The position numbers and the translations under genes are program-made. Below are positions 34,812 through 43,358 of a stretch of DNA of 64,000 bases, piece by piece (within the stretch, counting starts at the first letter, position 1; the number at the start of each line of letters is the position of its first letter). Source of the stretch: Streptomyces justiciae (lineage in GTDB: Bacteria; Actinomycetota; Actinomycetes; Streptomycetales; Streptomycetaceae); assembly GCF_015163075.1 (NCBI RefSeq), contig NZ_JADDXU010000004.1:310001-374000 (forward strand). The letters run 5' to 3'. The notes beneath the pieces were generated by a model. It made no database searches. It was not told the DNA's origin and saw only the letters and a list, made by a program, of their open reading frames with translations.

Positions 34812-35879
34812 GTGAACGGTCTCCGCGCGATCATCATCTGCCTTGTCGTCACGTGTGCCGCGGTCGTGTCACCGGCCGCGGTCGCACAACCGGCCGTGCC
34901 CCTCACACCGAGCTGGTCCGTGCTGCCGGTGCCGGCGGCCGCACCGCCGGTGACCGTGTCCGATCTCGCCGCCCGCGGGCCGGACGAAGCGTGGGCGACA
35001 GGGTACGAGCACGCCGCCGACGGACTGCGGCCGATGCTGTACCGGTGGGACGGCACCGCGTGGAGCCGGGACACCACCTTCCCCGGCGCCGCCGAGCTGG
35101 GCTGGCTCGGCAAGGTGCAGTTCGTCGGCGAGGACGTGTGGATCTTCCACAACCACGAGGGGACGGGGGAGATCCTGCGCCGGTCCGCGGACGGCTGGAA
35201 TGCCGTGCCGTTGCCGCAGACGCTGTGGACCTACCAGGACTTCGCCGCGGTGCCGGGCGCCGCATGGGTGGTCGGTGAGGACGACACCGGGCTGAAGGTG
35301 CTTCATTACGACGGTTCCGGGTGGACGTCCCAGGCCGCCCCGGACGGGGTGCTGTTCCTGATGGGGCTCACCGCGCGCTCCGCCGACGACGCCTGGGCCT
35401 GGGCGGACACCAGCACCGGGACGACCGTGCTGCGCTGGGACGGCACGGCGTGGCGGGACGCGAACGTGCCGCTGCCGCCGGACAGCAATGTGCACACGAT
35501 GCTGCTCGAACCGTCCGGCCGGATCACGATCGGCGGCAGCCAGTACACCGACGGCGTGTCCCGCACCTACCTGATGACCTTCAACGGGCATGCCTGGCGC
35601 ACCGGTTACCCGCCGCTGGGTGACACCTACACCGGTGGCATGGTGCGCGGCCCGGACGGCGCGTTGTGGCTCCCGATGCGCAGCGATCGCGCGTTCCAGT
35701 CGAAGTACGCACGCGTGGACGGCTCACGCACGAGCTTCTCCCACGGCCCGGAGCGCACGAACGCGATCGACGTCAAGCCGAGTGTCCTGGCGAGGGCCGG
35801 GTCCGCGCTGCTGTCCTTCGGGACCGTCGAGATCTACGGCTCGAAACCGAACCTGATGAGCGAGCGGCTGGGAGGCTGA
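34812..35879 (+). CDS. Secreted beta-propeller-like protein, first of a tandem pair
   Basis: The 355-residue protein has a Sec signal (GLRAIIICLVVTCAAVVSPA). It contains at least four repeats around W-D-G-T-A-W (LYRWDGTAWSRD; LRWDGTAWRDAN) alternating with DEAWATG-like turns. The pattern suggests a seven-bladed, Kelch/galactose-oxidase-like propeller without recognised catalytic residues. It may bind glycans or proteins at the cell surface. GTG 34812 has GGGAGG 4 bases upstream. It is followed by a paralogue 2 bases after its stop. Confidence 0.75.
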   Translation: MNGLRAIIICLVVTCAAVVSPAAVAQPAVPLTPSWSVLPVPAAAPPVTVSDLAARGPDEAWATGYEHAADGLRPMLYRWDGTAWSRDTTFPGAAELGWLGKVQFVGEDVWIFHNHEGTGEILRRSADGWNAVPLPQTLWTYQDFAAVPGAAWVVGEDDTGLKVLHYDGSGWTSQAAPDGVLFLMGLTARSADDAWAWADTSTGTTVLRWDGTAWRDANVPLPPDSNVHTMLLEPSGRITIGGSQYTDGVSRTYLMTFNGHAWRTGYPPLGDTYTGGMVRGPDGALWLPMRSDRAFQSKYARVDGSRTSFSHGPERTNAIDVKPSVLARAGSALLSFGTVEIYGSKPNLMSERLGG

Positions 35880-35881
35880 CC

Positions 35882-36991
35882 ATGGCACGCCGACTTCTCG
35901 TCGCCGCTCTCGCCGTCGCCATGACCTTCATGACGCTCATGACCTCGGCCGCGGCGGAGACCACGTCCTGGCAGCACGTTCCGGTCCCGGCACAGGTACG
36001 CCCGCAGGCCGCGCTGAACGAGGCCGTGGCCTTCGGTCCTGACCGGGCGTGGGCGGTGGGCGCCGACGCCGTGGGGCGCGAGGCGCCGGGCTTCCCGCTG
36101 GTGCTGCGCTGGGACGGCACCGCCTGGCAGCGGCACAGTCTGTCCGGGATCGGCTGGCAGGGAGAGCTGCTGTCCGTCGCCGCGAGCTCGCCGACCGCCG
36201 TCTGGGCGGTCGGCCGCGACGCGGCGGGCGGCACCCGTCTGCTGCACTGCGACGGCACCACCTGGTACGAGACCCGGGCGCCACGCGGAGTCGTCCTGAC
36301 GAAGGCCGTCGCCGGCGGCGGTGAGACCTGGCTGATCGGCTCACGGGACAGCGCGCAGGTGCTGCTGCGCCGGGACGGGCGCGGTTGGCAGGACGTACCG
36401 GTGCCGCCCGGGACGGTCTACGGCCTGCACATCCTGGCCGCCGACGACGTGTGGGCCGCGGGGGAGACCAACTCGGGTGCGGCGGTGTCGCATTGGGACG
36501 GGCAGGCGTGGCAGCAGACCGTCGTGGACGGGTTCCCGCGCTCGGCCGTGGGCAGCGTGCTGGCCGTCTCGCCGACGGAGGTCTGGGCGGGCGGCACGGC
36601 CGGGTTCGTCGGCGGCCCGCCGGGGCGGCCGATCCCCCCGCTGCTGGTCCGCTTCGACGGGCAGACGTGGAACAAGGTGACCGTGCCCACCGACTTCGGC
36701 GGGATCACCTCACTGACACCCACCACATCCGGCGCGCTGGGCTGGGTCTCGGTGGCCCGCTCGCAGAAGTGGGGCCCGCCGGGCAGCACACCACCGCTGG
36801 TCCCCGGACCGGACTTCCTCGCCTGGGACGGGCAGTCGTTCGCCGGGTACGACGAACCGGCGGTGGCCGGCGAGGGGGACTCCCGGACGCTGCGGCTGGC
36901 GCCGGTGCCGGGTACGGCGTCCGTGTGGTCGGTCGGCCGCGCGGATGGACCTGAAGGCACGTTCGCTCCGCGCATCCTGCGGTTCGGCTGA
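35882..36991 (+). CDS. Secreted beta-propeller-like protein, second of a tandem pair
   Basis: The 369-residue protein has a signal peptide (RRLLVAALAVAMTFMTLMTS) and the same repeated W-D-G-x-W/TAVWAVG pattern (VLRWDGTAWQRHSL; VSHWDGQAWQQTVV; AADDVWAAGETNSG) as the preceding protein. It overlaps that gene's transcript, with GGGAGG just before its ATG, so both are made from one mRNA. No enzyme motif was recognised. A perfect hairpin follows its stop. Confidence 0.75.
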   Translation: MARRLLVAALAVAMTFMTLMTSAAAETTSWQHVPVPAQVRPQAALNEAVAFGPDRAWAVGADAVGREAPGFPLVLRWDGTAWQRHSLSGIGWQGELLSVAASSPTAVWAVGRDAAGGTRLLHCDGTTWYETRAPRGVVLTKAVAGGGETWLIGSRDSAQVLLRRDGRGWQDVPVPPGTVYGLHILAADDVWAAGETNSGAAVSHWDGQAWQQTVVDGFPRSAVGSVLAVSPTEVWAGGTAGFVGGPPGRPIPPLLVRFDGQTWNKVTVPTDFGGITSLTPTTSGALGWVSVARSQKWGPPGSTPPLVPGPDFLAWDGQSFAGYDEPAVAGEGDSRTLRLAPVPGTASVWSVGRADGPEGTFAPRILRFG

Positions 36992-36998
36992 CAACGCC

Positions 36999-37025
36999 CA
37001 ACGAGCCGCGCACGGCGGCTCGTTG
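36999..37025. terminator. Bidirectional hairpin between convergent propeller and FG-GAP genes
   Basis: A perfect 11-base stem (36999-37009 with 37015-37025) and GCACG loop lie between two convergent genes, 8 bases after one stop and 25 bases before the other. Confidence 0.8.
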
Positions 37026-37050
37026 AACGTGACAGGAGTGACGCCGCAGC

Positions 37051-38562
37051 CTACTCGTCGATCACCGAGCCGAAGTGGGCGCCGTGGGCGGTGCCGCCCA
37101 GAGCGGAGGCCCCGTAGGAGAGGGAGCCCTCGGCGAGCAGGCCGCTGCCGCTCGCGGGCAGCAGCCACACCGCGCCGTCGTCGGCGTTCTCGTCCGGCGC
37201 GGCGGCCACGAGCTCGGCGCGGCCGTCACCGTTGGTGTCCACGAGCCGCACCTGGGCGCCCCACGCGTCGCTGGCCTCGGCCGTACCCGGGATGTTCGCG
37301 GTGTTCTGGTCGAAGGACTGCGAGCCGGTGCCGGTCAGTCCCGTCCGCGAGCCGCGCAGCAGCCACACCGCGCCCGCGTCGGCGACCGTGCCCACGTCCT
37401 CGCCGGGCGCGCCGACCGCAACGTCGGCGCGGCCGTCACCGTCGACATCCGCCACGGAGAGGTCGTTGCCCCAGGCGTCGCCGCGCTCGGCCGTGCCGGG
37501 CACGCCGGGGGAGTTCTGCGACCACCACTGCGCGGCGGTACCCGGGCCCTGGGTTCCGGCGGGGCCGTCCTCGCCGCCGTAGTACACGCCGACGAGGCCA
37601 CCGGGGGCGTCCGCGTCGCCCGTGGTGTCGTCGACGCCGCTGAGCTGGCCGACGACGAGGTCGTCGTACCCGTCGCCGTTGATGTCGCCGGAGGCCGAGC
37701 CCAGACCGCCGTGCAGGTCCCGCTGGTAGGCCAGACCCTCGGGGCCGCCGGCGTAGAGGGCCGACCAGCCCTTGGCGTAGTCGTCGTCGGGGCTGTAGCC
37801 GGAGACGACGAGGTCGGCGAAGCCGTTGTGGTCGTAGTCGCCCGTCGTCAGATAGGCGCCGTTGAGGGCGTGGCCGGTGGAGTGCGGGGTGCCGACCTGG
37901 CGCAGGACGCCCGCGTGGTACGTGAAGACGTTCAGGCCCGTCTGGTCGAGGACGGTGAGCTGGTCGGCGTCGACGTCCCCGGTGAACCGGGCGGCGGAGA
38001 GCGCCAGGCCGAAGCGGGCGTCGGCGGTGGACCGGGCGGCGGTGACGCTCGACGTGCGCTCGGTGTCGAGGCCCTGGGCGGAGCCGTACAGGACGGTCAC
38101 CCGGCCCGCGTCCTCGACGCTGCCCTCGTCCTCGCCGGGCGTGCCGACGACCAGGTCGTCGTAGCCGTCGCCGTCGAGGTCGCCGGTGGCGATCGCCTGC
38201 CCGAAGCGGTCGCCGAACTCGGAGGTTCCGGGCACGCCGGCGGTGGACTGGCTGAGGAGCTGGACGTGGCCCCTCGGCACGGTGGTGTTGGTGCCGATCC
38301 CGTTGGGTGCGCCGTACTGCACGGTGACGTACCCGGCGCCTTCCTTGCCGTCGACGGTGCCGTCCGGGGCGCCGGTGACGACGTCGTCGTAACCGTCCCC
38401 GTTGAAGTCGCTGTTGCGGTCGGCGGCGGCGGTGCCGCCGGGAACGCCCGCGAACGCGGTGGGCGCGGCCAGGATGCCGGCCCCCGCCAGCACCAGGAAG
38501 GAGGCCGCGGCGACGGCGGCGGAGCTTGCGGTGCGGCGGGTGGTGCGCAGGGTGAAGCCCAT
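37051..38562 (-). CDS. Secreted FG-GAP (integrin alpha-like) repeat protein
   Basis: The 503-residue protein has a signal peptide (RRTASSAAVAAASFLVLAGA) and six or seven FG-GAP repeats. Examples are SDFNGDGYDDVVTGAPDGTV, ATGDLDGDGYDDLVVGTPGE, DVDGDGRADVAVGAPGEDVG and DTNGDGRAELVAAAPDE. The DxDxDG-type loops bind calcium and the whole folds as a propeller. The likely role is extracellular adhesion or scaffolding. ATG 38562 follows GGGGGA 7 bases upstream. It is the gene after a small secreted-peptide gene on the same strand. Confidence 0.9.
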   Translation of the reverse strand: MGFTLRTTRRTASSAAVAAASFLVLAGAGILAAPTAFAGVPGGTAAADRNSDFNGDGYDDVVTGAPDGTVDGKEGAGYVTVQYGAPNGIGTNTTVPRGHVQLLSQSTAGVPGTSEFGDRFGQAIATGDLDGDGYDDLVVGTPGEDEGSVEDAGRVTVLYGSAQGLDTERTSSVTAARSTADARFGLALSAARFTGDVDADQLTVLDQTGLNVFTYHAGVLRQVGTPHSTGHALNGAYLTTGDYDHNGFADLVVSGYSPDDDYAKGWSALYAGGPEGLAYQRDLHGGLGSASGDINGDGYDDLVVGQLSGVDDTTGDADAPGGLVGVYYGGEDGPAGTQGPGTAAQWWSQNSPGVPGTAERGDAWGNDLSVADVDGDGRADVAVGAPGEDVGTVADAGAVWLLRGSRTGLTGTGSQSFDQNTANIPGTAEASDAWGAQVRLVDTNGDGRAELVAAAPDENADDGAVWLLPASGSGLLAEGSLSYGASALGGTAHGAHFGSVIDE

Positions 38563-38737
38563 GTCTGTTTCCCCCGTGGAAGGTTGATGGTCAGTCAGTG
38601 ATTCCGTCAGTCGGCTGGTCTGGTCCGACGCGGAGTTCGACATGGGTGCCACGCCACTGGTTGTGGAGCCCGGGCGGGCTGTGACACGCCGGTGACATCT
38701 GTTGCGAGGCGCCGATGTACGTGGTGAGCGGTGGCGC

Positions 38738-38884
38738 CTACTCGTAGCAAGGCGCGCCGCACTGCACGGTGACCGTCCCGCTGGTCTCCCAGGGCATCGG
38801 CACGGCCAGGGCGGGAGCCGTCACAGTGGTCAGGCCGGTGATGGTCAGGAGGGCCACGGCCAACAGGCGCTTGCGGAGGTTCAT
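38738..38884 (-). CDS. 48-residue secreted peptide with C-terminal cysteine pair
   Basis: This small frame is complete. It starts at ATG 38884 and stops at TAG 38738, with AGGGGAAC 6 bases upstream of the start. The first 27 residues form a clear Sec signal peptide (NLRKRLLAVALLTITG, ending TAPALA). The predicted mature peptide is about 21 residues and ends CGAPCYE. Two cysteines three residues apart could form a disulphide loop. Codons have the expected G/C third positions. No family was recognised. It lies between the FG-GAP gene and the ArsR-like gene, all on the minus strand. Confidence 0.65.
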   Translation of the reverse strand: MNLRKRLLAVALLTITGLTTVTAPALAVPMPWETSGTVTVQCGAPCYE

Positions 38885-38959
38885 CTGGTTCCCCTGTTCC
38901 TCTCGGTGGTCAGAGGGACAGTGGCATCGAAACAGTGGGCGCTGCCATGGTTTCGACTC

Positions 38960-39955
38960 TCATCGAATCGTCGCCCCGGTGCCGGACAGCAGGCTGTGGG
39001 CCAGTGGTGTGGCGGAGTGTTCCACGTGTTTGCCGTCGCGGTGGCTCACGATCAGGCCCGCCTCGCGCAGGACGCCGATCTGGTAGCTCGCGCTGGCCGG
39101 CGCCAGTCGCAGGCACCGCGCCACCTCGCTCGTCGTACGGGTGCGATGGCCCGCCACGTCGACGAGGACGGCGCTGCGGGTCCGGCCCAGCAGCCGGTCC
39201 AGCCGTTCCCCACCGGTGCGCAGGATCTCGATCGGCTGCTTGGTGACGGGGTACACGAGCACCGGATCGAGGCCGGGGTCCGCCAGTGCGGTGGGCCGGC
39301 GCCAGCAGAAGTACGAGGGCACGAGCACCAGCCCGCGGCCCTCCAGCCGTAACTCCCGCTCGACGGGATAGTCGACGTCGAGGTACGGCGGGTTCCAGCG
39401 GGCGAACGGGCGCAAGCCGTTGAGGAGGGCGGCGGTTCCGCCGTCCAGCAGGGCCCGGGTCCGCAGGGAGACGTCGTCGCTCACCGCGGACCGCACATGC
39501 CCCCAGTACGGTTCGAGCAGAGTGCGGAACGAGTGCCGCATGACGTCCGCGACCAGCATGAGCGAGCTGAGCGTCGGCTCGTACAGCCCTCGCGCCCGTC
39601 GCGGCAAGGGCGTCGACACGGCGAGCCGGGTCAGTTCGGCCCGCAACCGGCCACGGGGGGTCGCCCGGACGGACTCCAGCCCCGCCTCCAGTCCTTCGCC
39701 CGTGAGCGGGGGTGTGAGGAAGTCGGGGATGTAGCCGGAGGCCGGGACGAAGGTCCGCAGGGTGCGCAGGGCGCGAGCGGCCCGGACGTCGTGCGACAGC
39801 CGCTGCGTGGTCTCCCTGCGCCAGTGTCCGAAGGACAGGGGTCCCTGGCGGGTCTGCCAACGGCAGATCGCGCACATCAACTCCCACAGCGGGTCGGGCT
39901 GTTGAGCGATCCGCACATTCTGCAGGTCGCTCCAGTCGAAGTGGATGCGAAGCAA
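38960..39955 (-). CDS. ArsR-type winged-helix transcriptional regulator with long N-terminal domain
   Basis: The 331-residue protein has a conserved N-terminal domain (RIHFDWSDLQNVRIAQQ; SGYIPDFLTPPLTGEGLEAG; LEGRGLVLVPSYFCWRRPTA) found in a Streptomyces family. A C-terminal ArsR winged helix follows (TRTTSEVARCLRLAPASASY; IGVLREAGLIVSHRDGKHV). TTG 39955 gives the family start (LRIHF), matching MLRFHF of the paralogue at 43359, with GAGG upstream. The open frame further upstream is not family-like. It may repress the nearby secreted-protein genes. Confidence 0.85.
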   Translation of the reverse strand: MLRIHFDWSDLQNVRIAQQPDPLWELMCAICRWQTRQGPLSFGHWRRETTQRLSHDVRAARALRTLRTFVPASGYIPDFLTPPLTGEGLEAGLESVRATPRGRLRAELTRLAVSTPLPRRARGLYEPTLSSLMLVADVMRHSFRTLLEPYWGHVRSAVSDDVSLRTRALLDGGTAALLNGLRPFARWNPPYLDVDYPVERELRLEGRGLVLVPSYFCWRRPTALADPGLDPVLVYPVTKQPIEILRTGGERLDRLLGRTRSAVLVDVAGHRTRTTSEVARCLRLAPASASYQIGVLREAGLIVSHRDGKHVEHSATPLAHSLLSGTGATIR

Positions 39956-40153
39956 TGGTGGTCCTCGACGGCGATGAGATCCGGATCGGCGCGGGCCGCC
40001 GGCGACCGGTGCAACGGCGGGGTCCTTGCCGTCCCCTCCCCGCGGCAAGGACCCCGTCATCGCCTGCGGGTCCGCCCGGCAGCTGTGTCGATCCTGTCCA
40101 GACCGCCCCGCACCGGAAAGATCAGAAGGCGGAGAGGATCGGCTCCATCTCGA

Positions 40154-40159
40154 TAGACT
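40154..40159 (+). promoter_or_regulatory. Putative -10 box giving a leaderless LysR mRNA
   Basis: TAGACT, a good actinomycete -10 hexamer, ends 7 bases before the LysR ATG at 40167, which has no ribosome site. The transcript would start at the ATG itself. No clear -35 hexamer was found. Confidence 0.5.
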
Positions 40160-40166
40160 TCCCTGT

Positions 40167-41123
40167 ATGAGTCCTGGTCGTGGGCCCGGCGGCACACGTG
40201 AGCCGAGCATCCACCAACTCCGGCTGCTGCTCGTCCTCGCGGAGGAACTCCACTTCGGGAGAGCCGCGGCCCGCGTGTACGTCACCCAGCCCGCGTTCAG
40301 CCAGCAGATCAGGTCCCTGGAACAGCGGTTGGGCGTCGAACTGGTCGAACGCGGCGGCCGGGCCGTACGGCTCACGCCCGCCGGTCAGGGACTCGTCCAT
40401 GAGGCGAGGGCGGTGGTCGACGCCATGGCCCGGCTGCTCCAGGCCGCCGACGTCCATGCCGGCACCACCCGCGGACGCCTGCGGATCGGCAGCCTCGGCG
40501 CGGAGGCCGCGATGCCGTACGCGCAGGCCATCCTCGCCCGACTCCGCGGCAGCCACCCGGACTTGGAGATCGAGGTCCGCAACCTCACGTTCGTCGACAT
40601 GTTCAGCAGGCTGGGCACCGGCGAGGTCGACGCCGCCTTCCTGCGCGGCCCGCTGCCGGCCGGCATGCAGTCCCTGCACCTGGCCACGGAGACCCGGGTG
40701 GCCTGCTTACCCGCCGACGACCCGCTCGCCGACCGGGATGTGCTCACCCTCGCCCAGCTCGCCGACCGTGTCGTCGTCGACATGCCCCCGGAAGTACCGC
40801 GCTCGTGGTGGGACCACCTCACGGTCAACCCGCGCCCCGACGGGACGCGGGTCCGCTTCGGGCCGGTGGTCCGGGACACCGAGACCATGGTCCTCGCCGT
40901 CACCCAGCAACAGGCCATCACCTTCCTGCCCTCCGCCGCCCGCCGCCTGTATCCGCGCGCCGGCCTCACCTACGTCGACGTCCCGGAACTGGGCGTCTCC
41001 ACCGCCGAACTGGCCTGGCTGCCCGAGAACCGGGACAAGCCCGCCGTGGCCGCGTTGCGCGAAGTGGCCCGCCAGGTCCTCCAACAGGCGCGGAACACAG
41101 AACCGGGGGTACGGGCGTCCTAG
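40167..41123 (+). CDS. LysR-family transcriptional regulator
   Basis: The 318-residue protein has the LysR winged HTH (residues 15-75; LAEELHFGRAAARVYVTQPA; FSQQIRSLEQRLGVELVER) and the periplasmic-binding-like effector domain (LRIGSLGAEAAMPY; MQSLHLATETRVACLPADDP). It converges on the threonine-dehydratase-like gene with only 12 bases between stops. Its target is not adjacent in the usual divergent arrangement; the ArsR-like gene diverges from it across 211 bases. It is probably leaderless (40154-40159). Confidence 0.9.
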   Translation: MSPGRGPGGTREPSIHQLRLLLVLAEELHFGRAAARVYVTQPAFSQQIRSLEQRLGVELVERGGRAVRLTPAGQGLVHEARAVVDAMARLLQAADVHAGTTRGRLRIGSLGAEAAMPYAQAILARLRGSHPDLEIEVRNLTFVDMFSRLGTGEVDAAFLRGPLPAGMQSLHLATETRVACLPADDPLADRDVLTLAQLADRVVVDMPPEVPRSWWDHLTVNPRPDGTRVRFGPVVRDTETMVLAVTQQQAITFLPSAARRLYPRAGLTYVDVPELGVSTAELAWLPENRDKPAVAALREVARQVLQQARNTEPGVRAS

Positions 41124-41135
41124 CTCCGCCCGGGC

Positions 41136-42125
41136 TCAGTGATCAGACGTGAGCCCCGTACCGGTCCAGCGGCGGTACGCCTCCATGTCCACGTTGCTGC
41201 CGCACACGATCGTCACCACATGCCGGCCCGCGAAGCGGTCGCGGTCCTCCAGGATCGCCGCGACGCCGAGCGCGGCCGATGGCTCGACGACGAGCCCGGC
41301 GTGGTGAAGGAGCAGCCGCATGCCGGCGACGATCGACGACTCCTCGACCAGGACGGCGTCGTCGGCGACCAGCAGGAGGTCGTCCAGGACGGCGGGAATG
41401 GGGTGCCGACCGGCGACACCGTCTGCGATGGTGTCCGCCGACTCGGTGGTGACGACGCGCCGGGCACGCCAGGAGAGGGTCAGCGCCGGAGCACCCTGCG
41501 GCTGGACGCAGATCACCTCGACGCCGGGCGCCAACGCTTTGAGCACATGCCCCACTCCCGTCGCCAGCGCCCCGCCACCGAGAGCGATCAGGACGGCGTC
41601 GTACGCCGGGACAGCGGCCGCCTGTGCCACGAGTTCCAGGCCGATGGTCGCCGCGCCCTCGCAGGTCTCGATGTCGAGGCTGTCCTCCAGGAGCCTGATG
41701 CCGTCGTGCCGTGCGATGGCCGCCGCACGCTCGCGGGCCGCCTCGTGGTCACCGTCCACCAACTCCAGCCGGGCGCCCAGCGCGCGGATCCGGTCGAGCT
41801 TGGCCGGGGTCGCGAAGCGCGAGGCAACGACGGTGACATCGAGGCCGCGGTCGCGGGCGGACCAGGCGAGGGCCTGACCGAGGTTGCCCGCGCTGGCGCA
41901 CACCACGGCTCCGGGTCCGTGCTTGGCGAGCCGGCTCGCGACCAGTTCGGTGCCGCGGCCCTTGAAGCTGCGGACCGGGTTCGCCGTCTCCAGCTTGACG
42001 CTCACCGCGCAGCCGAGCTCGGGTTCGAGCGCGTCGCAGCGGTACAGCGGGGTGTCGAGGAACGCCGGGTCGATCACCTGGCGTGCCGCCCGGATGCGAG
42101 CGGTGTCGAGGCGTGTGGGCCGCAT
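41136..42125 (-). CDS. PLP-dependent threonine/serine dehydratase-like enzyme
   Basis: The 329-residue fold-type II PLP enzyme has the Schiff-base Lys in VRSFKGRGTEL (about residue 55). The phosphate-binding glycine loop is IALGGGALATGVGHV, and cofactor contacts lie in VCASAGNLGQAL. A C-terminal regulatory ACT domain is absent, so it is a catabolic- or racemase-type dehydratase and not allosteric IlvA. It would deaminate threonine or serine to the 2-oxo acid. The ATG at 42125 is the first of the frame and fits the family. Confidence 0.88.
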   Translation of the reverse strand: MRPTRLDTARIRAARQVIDPAFLDTPLYRCDALEPELGCAVSVKLETANPVRSFKGRGTELVASRLAKHGPGAVVCASAGNLGQALAWSARDRGLDVTVVASRFATPAKLDRIRALGARLELVDGDHEAARERAAAIARHDGIRLLEDSLDIETCEGAATIGLELVAQAAAVPAYDAVLIALGGGALATGVGHVLKALAPGVEVICVQPQGAPALTLSWRARRVVTTESADTIADGVAGRHPIPAVLDDLLLVADDAVLVEESSIVAGMRLLLHHAGLVVEPSAALGVAAILEDRDRFAGRHVVTIVCGSNVDMEAYRRWTGTGLTSDH

Positions 42126-42158
42126 GGCGCCCGAGCGTAGCGACCGCCCGTCGGGCGG

Positions 42159-42563
42159 TCAGTCGCCGAAGTAGGCCTGGGCGACGGCGTAGGTGTCCTC
42201 GTAGAGGTGGTAGCGGGTGATCCGCCCGTCCCGGACCGTGGTGTGCAGGGCGAAGGCGGTGTCGATGTCCCGGCCCGTCTTCCTCACCTCGGAGACCATG
42301 CGCCCGACGAGCACCACGTCGTCGCCGTCGCTGATGACTTGGCGGAGGTCGAACTCCTTGGCCTGGACATGGGTCTGGAGCAGATCGAAGAAGGTCCGCA
42401 TGCCGTCCGCCGAGTCGACCTCCGGCACCCACGGAATGCCCGGCGGGTGCGGGATCGAGAAGTCCACCGAGTCGGCGAACAGGGCGGCCGCCCCGGCGCT
42501 GTCGCCCTCGGCGAGCAGCGGGAACAGGCGTTGCACGGTCTGTGCCGGTGATTCTGCTGCCAT
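42159..42563 (-). CDS. SnoaL-like/NTF2-fold protein
   Basis: The 134-residue protein has the NTF2 fold: VQRLFPLLAEGDSAGAAALF at the front, QVISDGDDVVLVGRM and a closing TTVRDGRITRYHLYEDTYAV. The active site of catalytic SnoaL enzymes cannot be confirmed. ATG 42563 (MAAESPAQTVQ) aligns with family starts. It lies 33 bases before the dehydratase-like start on the same strand, so co-transcription is possible. Confidence 0.85.
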   Translation of the reverse strand: MAAESPAQTVQRLFPLLAEGDSAGAAALFADSVDFSIPHPPGIPWVPEVDSADGMRTFFDLLQTHVQAKEFDLRQVISDGDDVVLVGRMVSEVRKTGRDIDTAFALHTTVRDGRITRYHLYEDTYAVAQAYFGD

Positions 42564-42667
42564 GTGTGTCGTCCTCGCTCGTCGTCGCTCGTCCGGTGCG
42601 ATTCCATCAGGCTCCGGTCCCGGACGGGTGGCAATGCATTCGATCCTGCTCGAAGCGTTGCGTGCGA

Positions 42668-42698
42668 AAGGGGCCGGCCTCGTGGAGGCCGGCCCCTT
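42668..42698 (-). terminator. 14-bp hairpin after the I36 inhibitor gene
   Basis: A perfect stem with 14-base arms (42668-42681 and 42685-42698) and a GTG loop lies 13 bases beyond the stop of the minus-strand inhibitor gene. Confidence 0.8.
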
Positions 42699-42711
42699 CG
42701 TCAGGGCGGGG

Positions 42712-43143
42712 TCAGCAGGAGGAGACCCAGCGGTGGGAGCGGATTCTGACGTTGAAGTCGTTGTCGAAGCCGCCGTTCTGCGACAGGCAGCCGAGGTAGC
42801 CGGTGTAGTTCGCGCCCGAGTAGAAGGCGACGCCGGCGTACGAGGAGGACGTGCCGCGGTTGTAGGCCGAGCGGGCGTTCTGCGTGTCGGACCACGAACA
42901 CTGGATGGAGCCGCTCCACCAGTCCGGGTCGGCGTTGGTCCAGGCGCACCGGCTGCCGGTGCCGTTGGTGGCGTTCCAGACGCACACGTCACCGCTGCTG
43001 CACTCCCACGCCTGTGCGGCGGCGTTGGCCGTGCTGGGCACGACCAGGCTCAGGGCGGCCAGGGCGCCGGTGAGGACGGCGACCGCGAGGGGTCGGCGGA
43101 ACCGGCGCGCTCCGGGCGTGCTCTCGTGCTCGTGCGAGGACAT
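42712..43143 (-). CDS. Secreted peptidase inhibitor, family I36-like
   Basis: The 143-residue protein has a signal peptide (PLAVAVLTGALAALSLVVP, ending TANA). The mature domain of about 100 residues has six cysteines and the beta-gamma-crystallin-like pattern of the metalloproteinase inhibitor SMPI (WECSSGDVCVWNATNGTGSR; YAGVAFYSGANYTGYLGCLS). It probably inhibits secreted proteases outside the cell. ATG 43143 follows AGGGGAT; the longer open frame upstream is basic and not family-like. A perfect hairpin follows the gene. Confidence 0.88.
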   Translation of the reverse strand: MSSHEHESTPGARRFRRPLAVAVLTGALAALSLVVPSTANAAAQAWECSSGDVCVWNATNGTGSRCAWTNADPDWWSGSIQCSWSDTQNARSAYNRGTSSSYAGVAFYSGANYTGYLGCLSQNGGFDNDFNVRIRSHRWVSSC

Positions 43144-43358
43144 ACGGATCCCCTTCTGGTGGTCGGTGCCGTGATCCGCCGTGGGCGCCGAGTCGACCGC
43201 GGTCCTGCGACGGCGGTGCCGGGCGCCCCGTAGCCCCGTTTCGCTCGACGGACCCGGCTGGCGTGAACTCATGTTCCGCGCACCCCCCGTCACTGTCATG
43301 CTCATGCGAGCGGGGTGAAACATCGCAGGTGACAGCCGGGGAGAGACGGGGGAATGGG

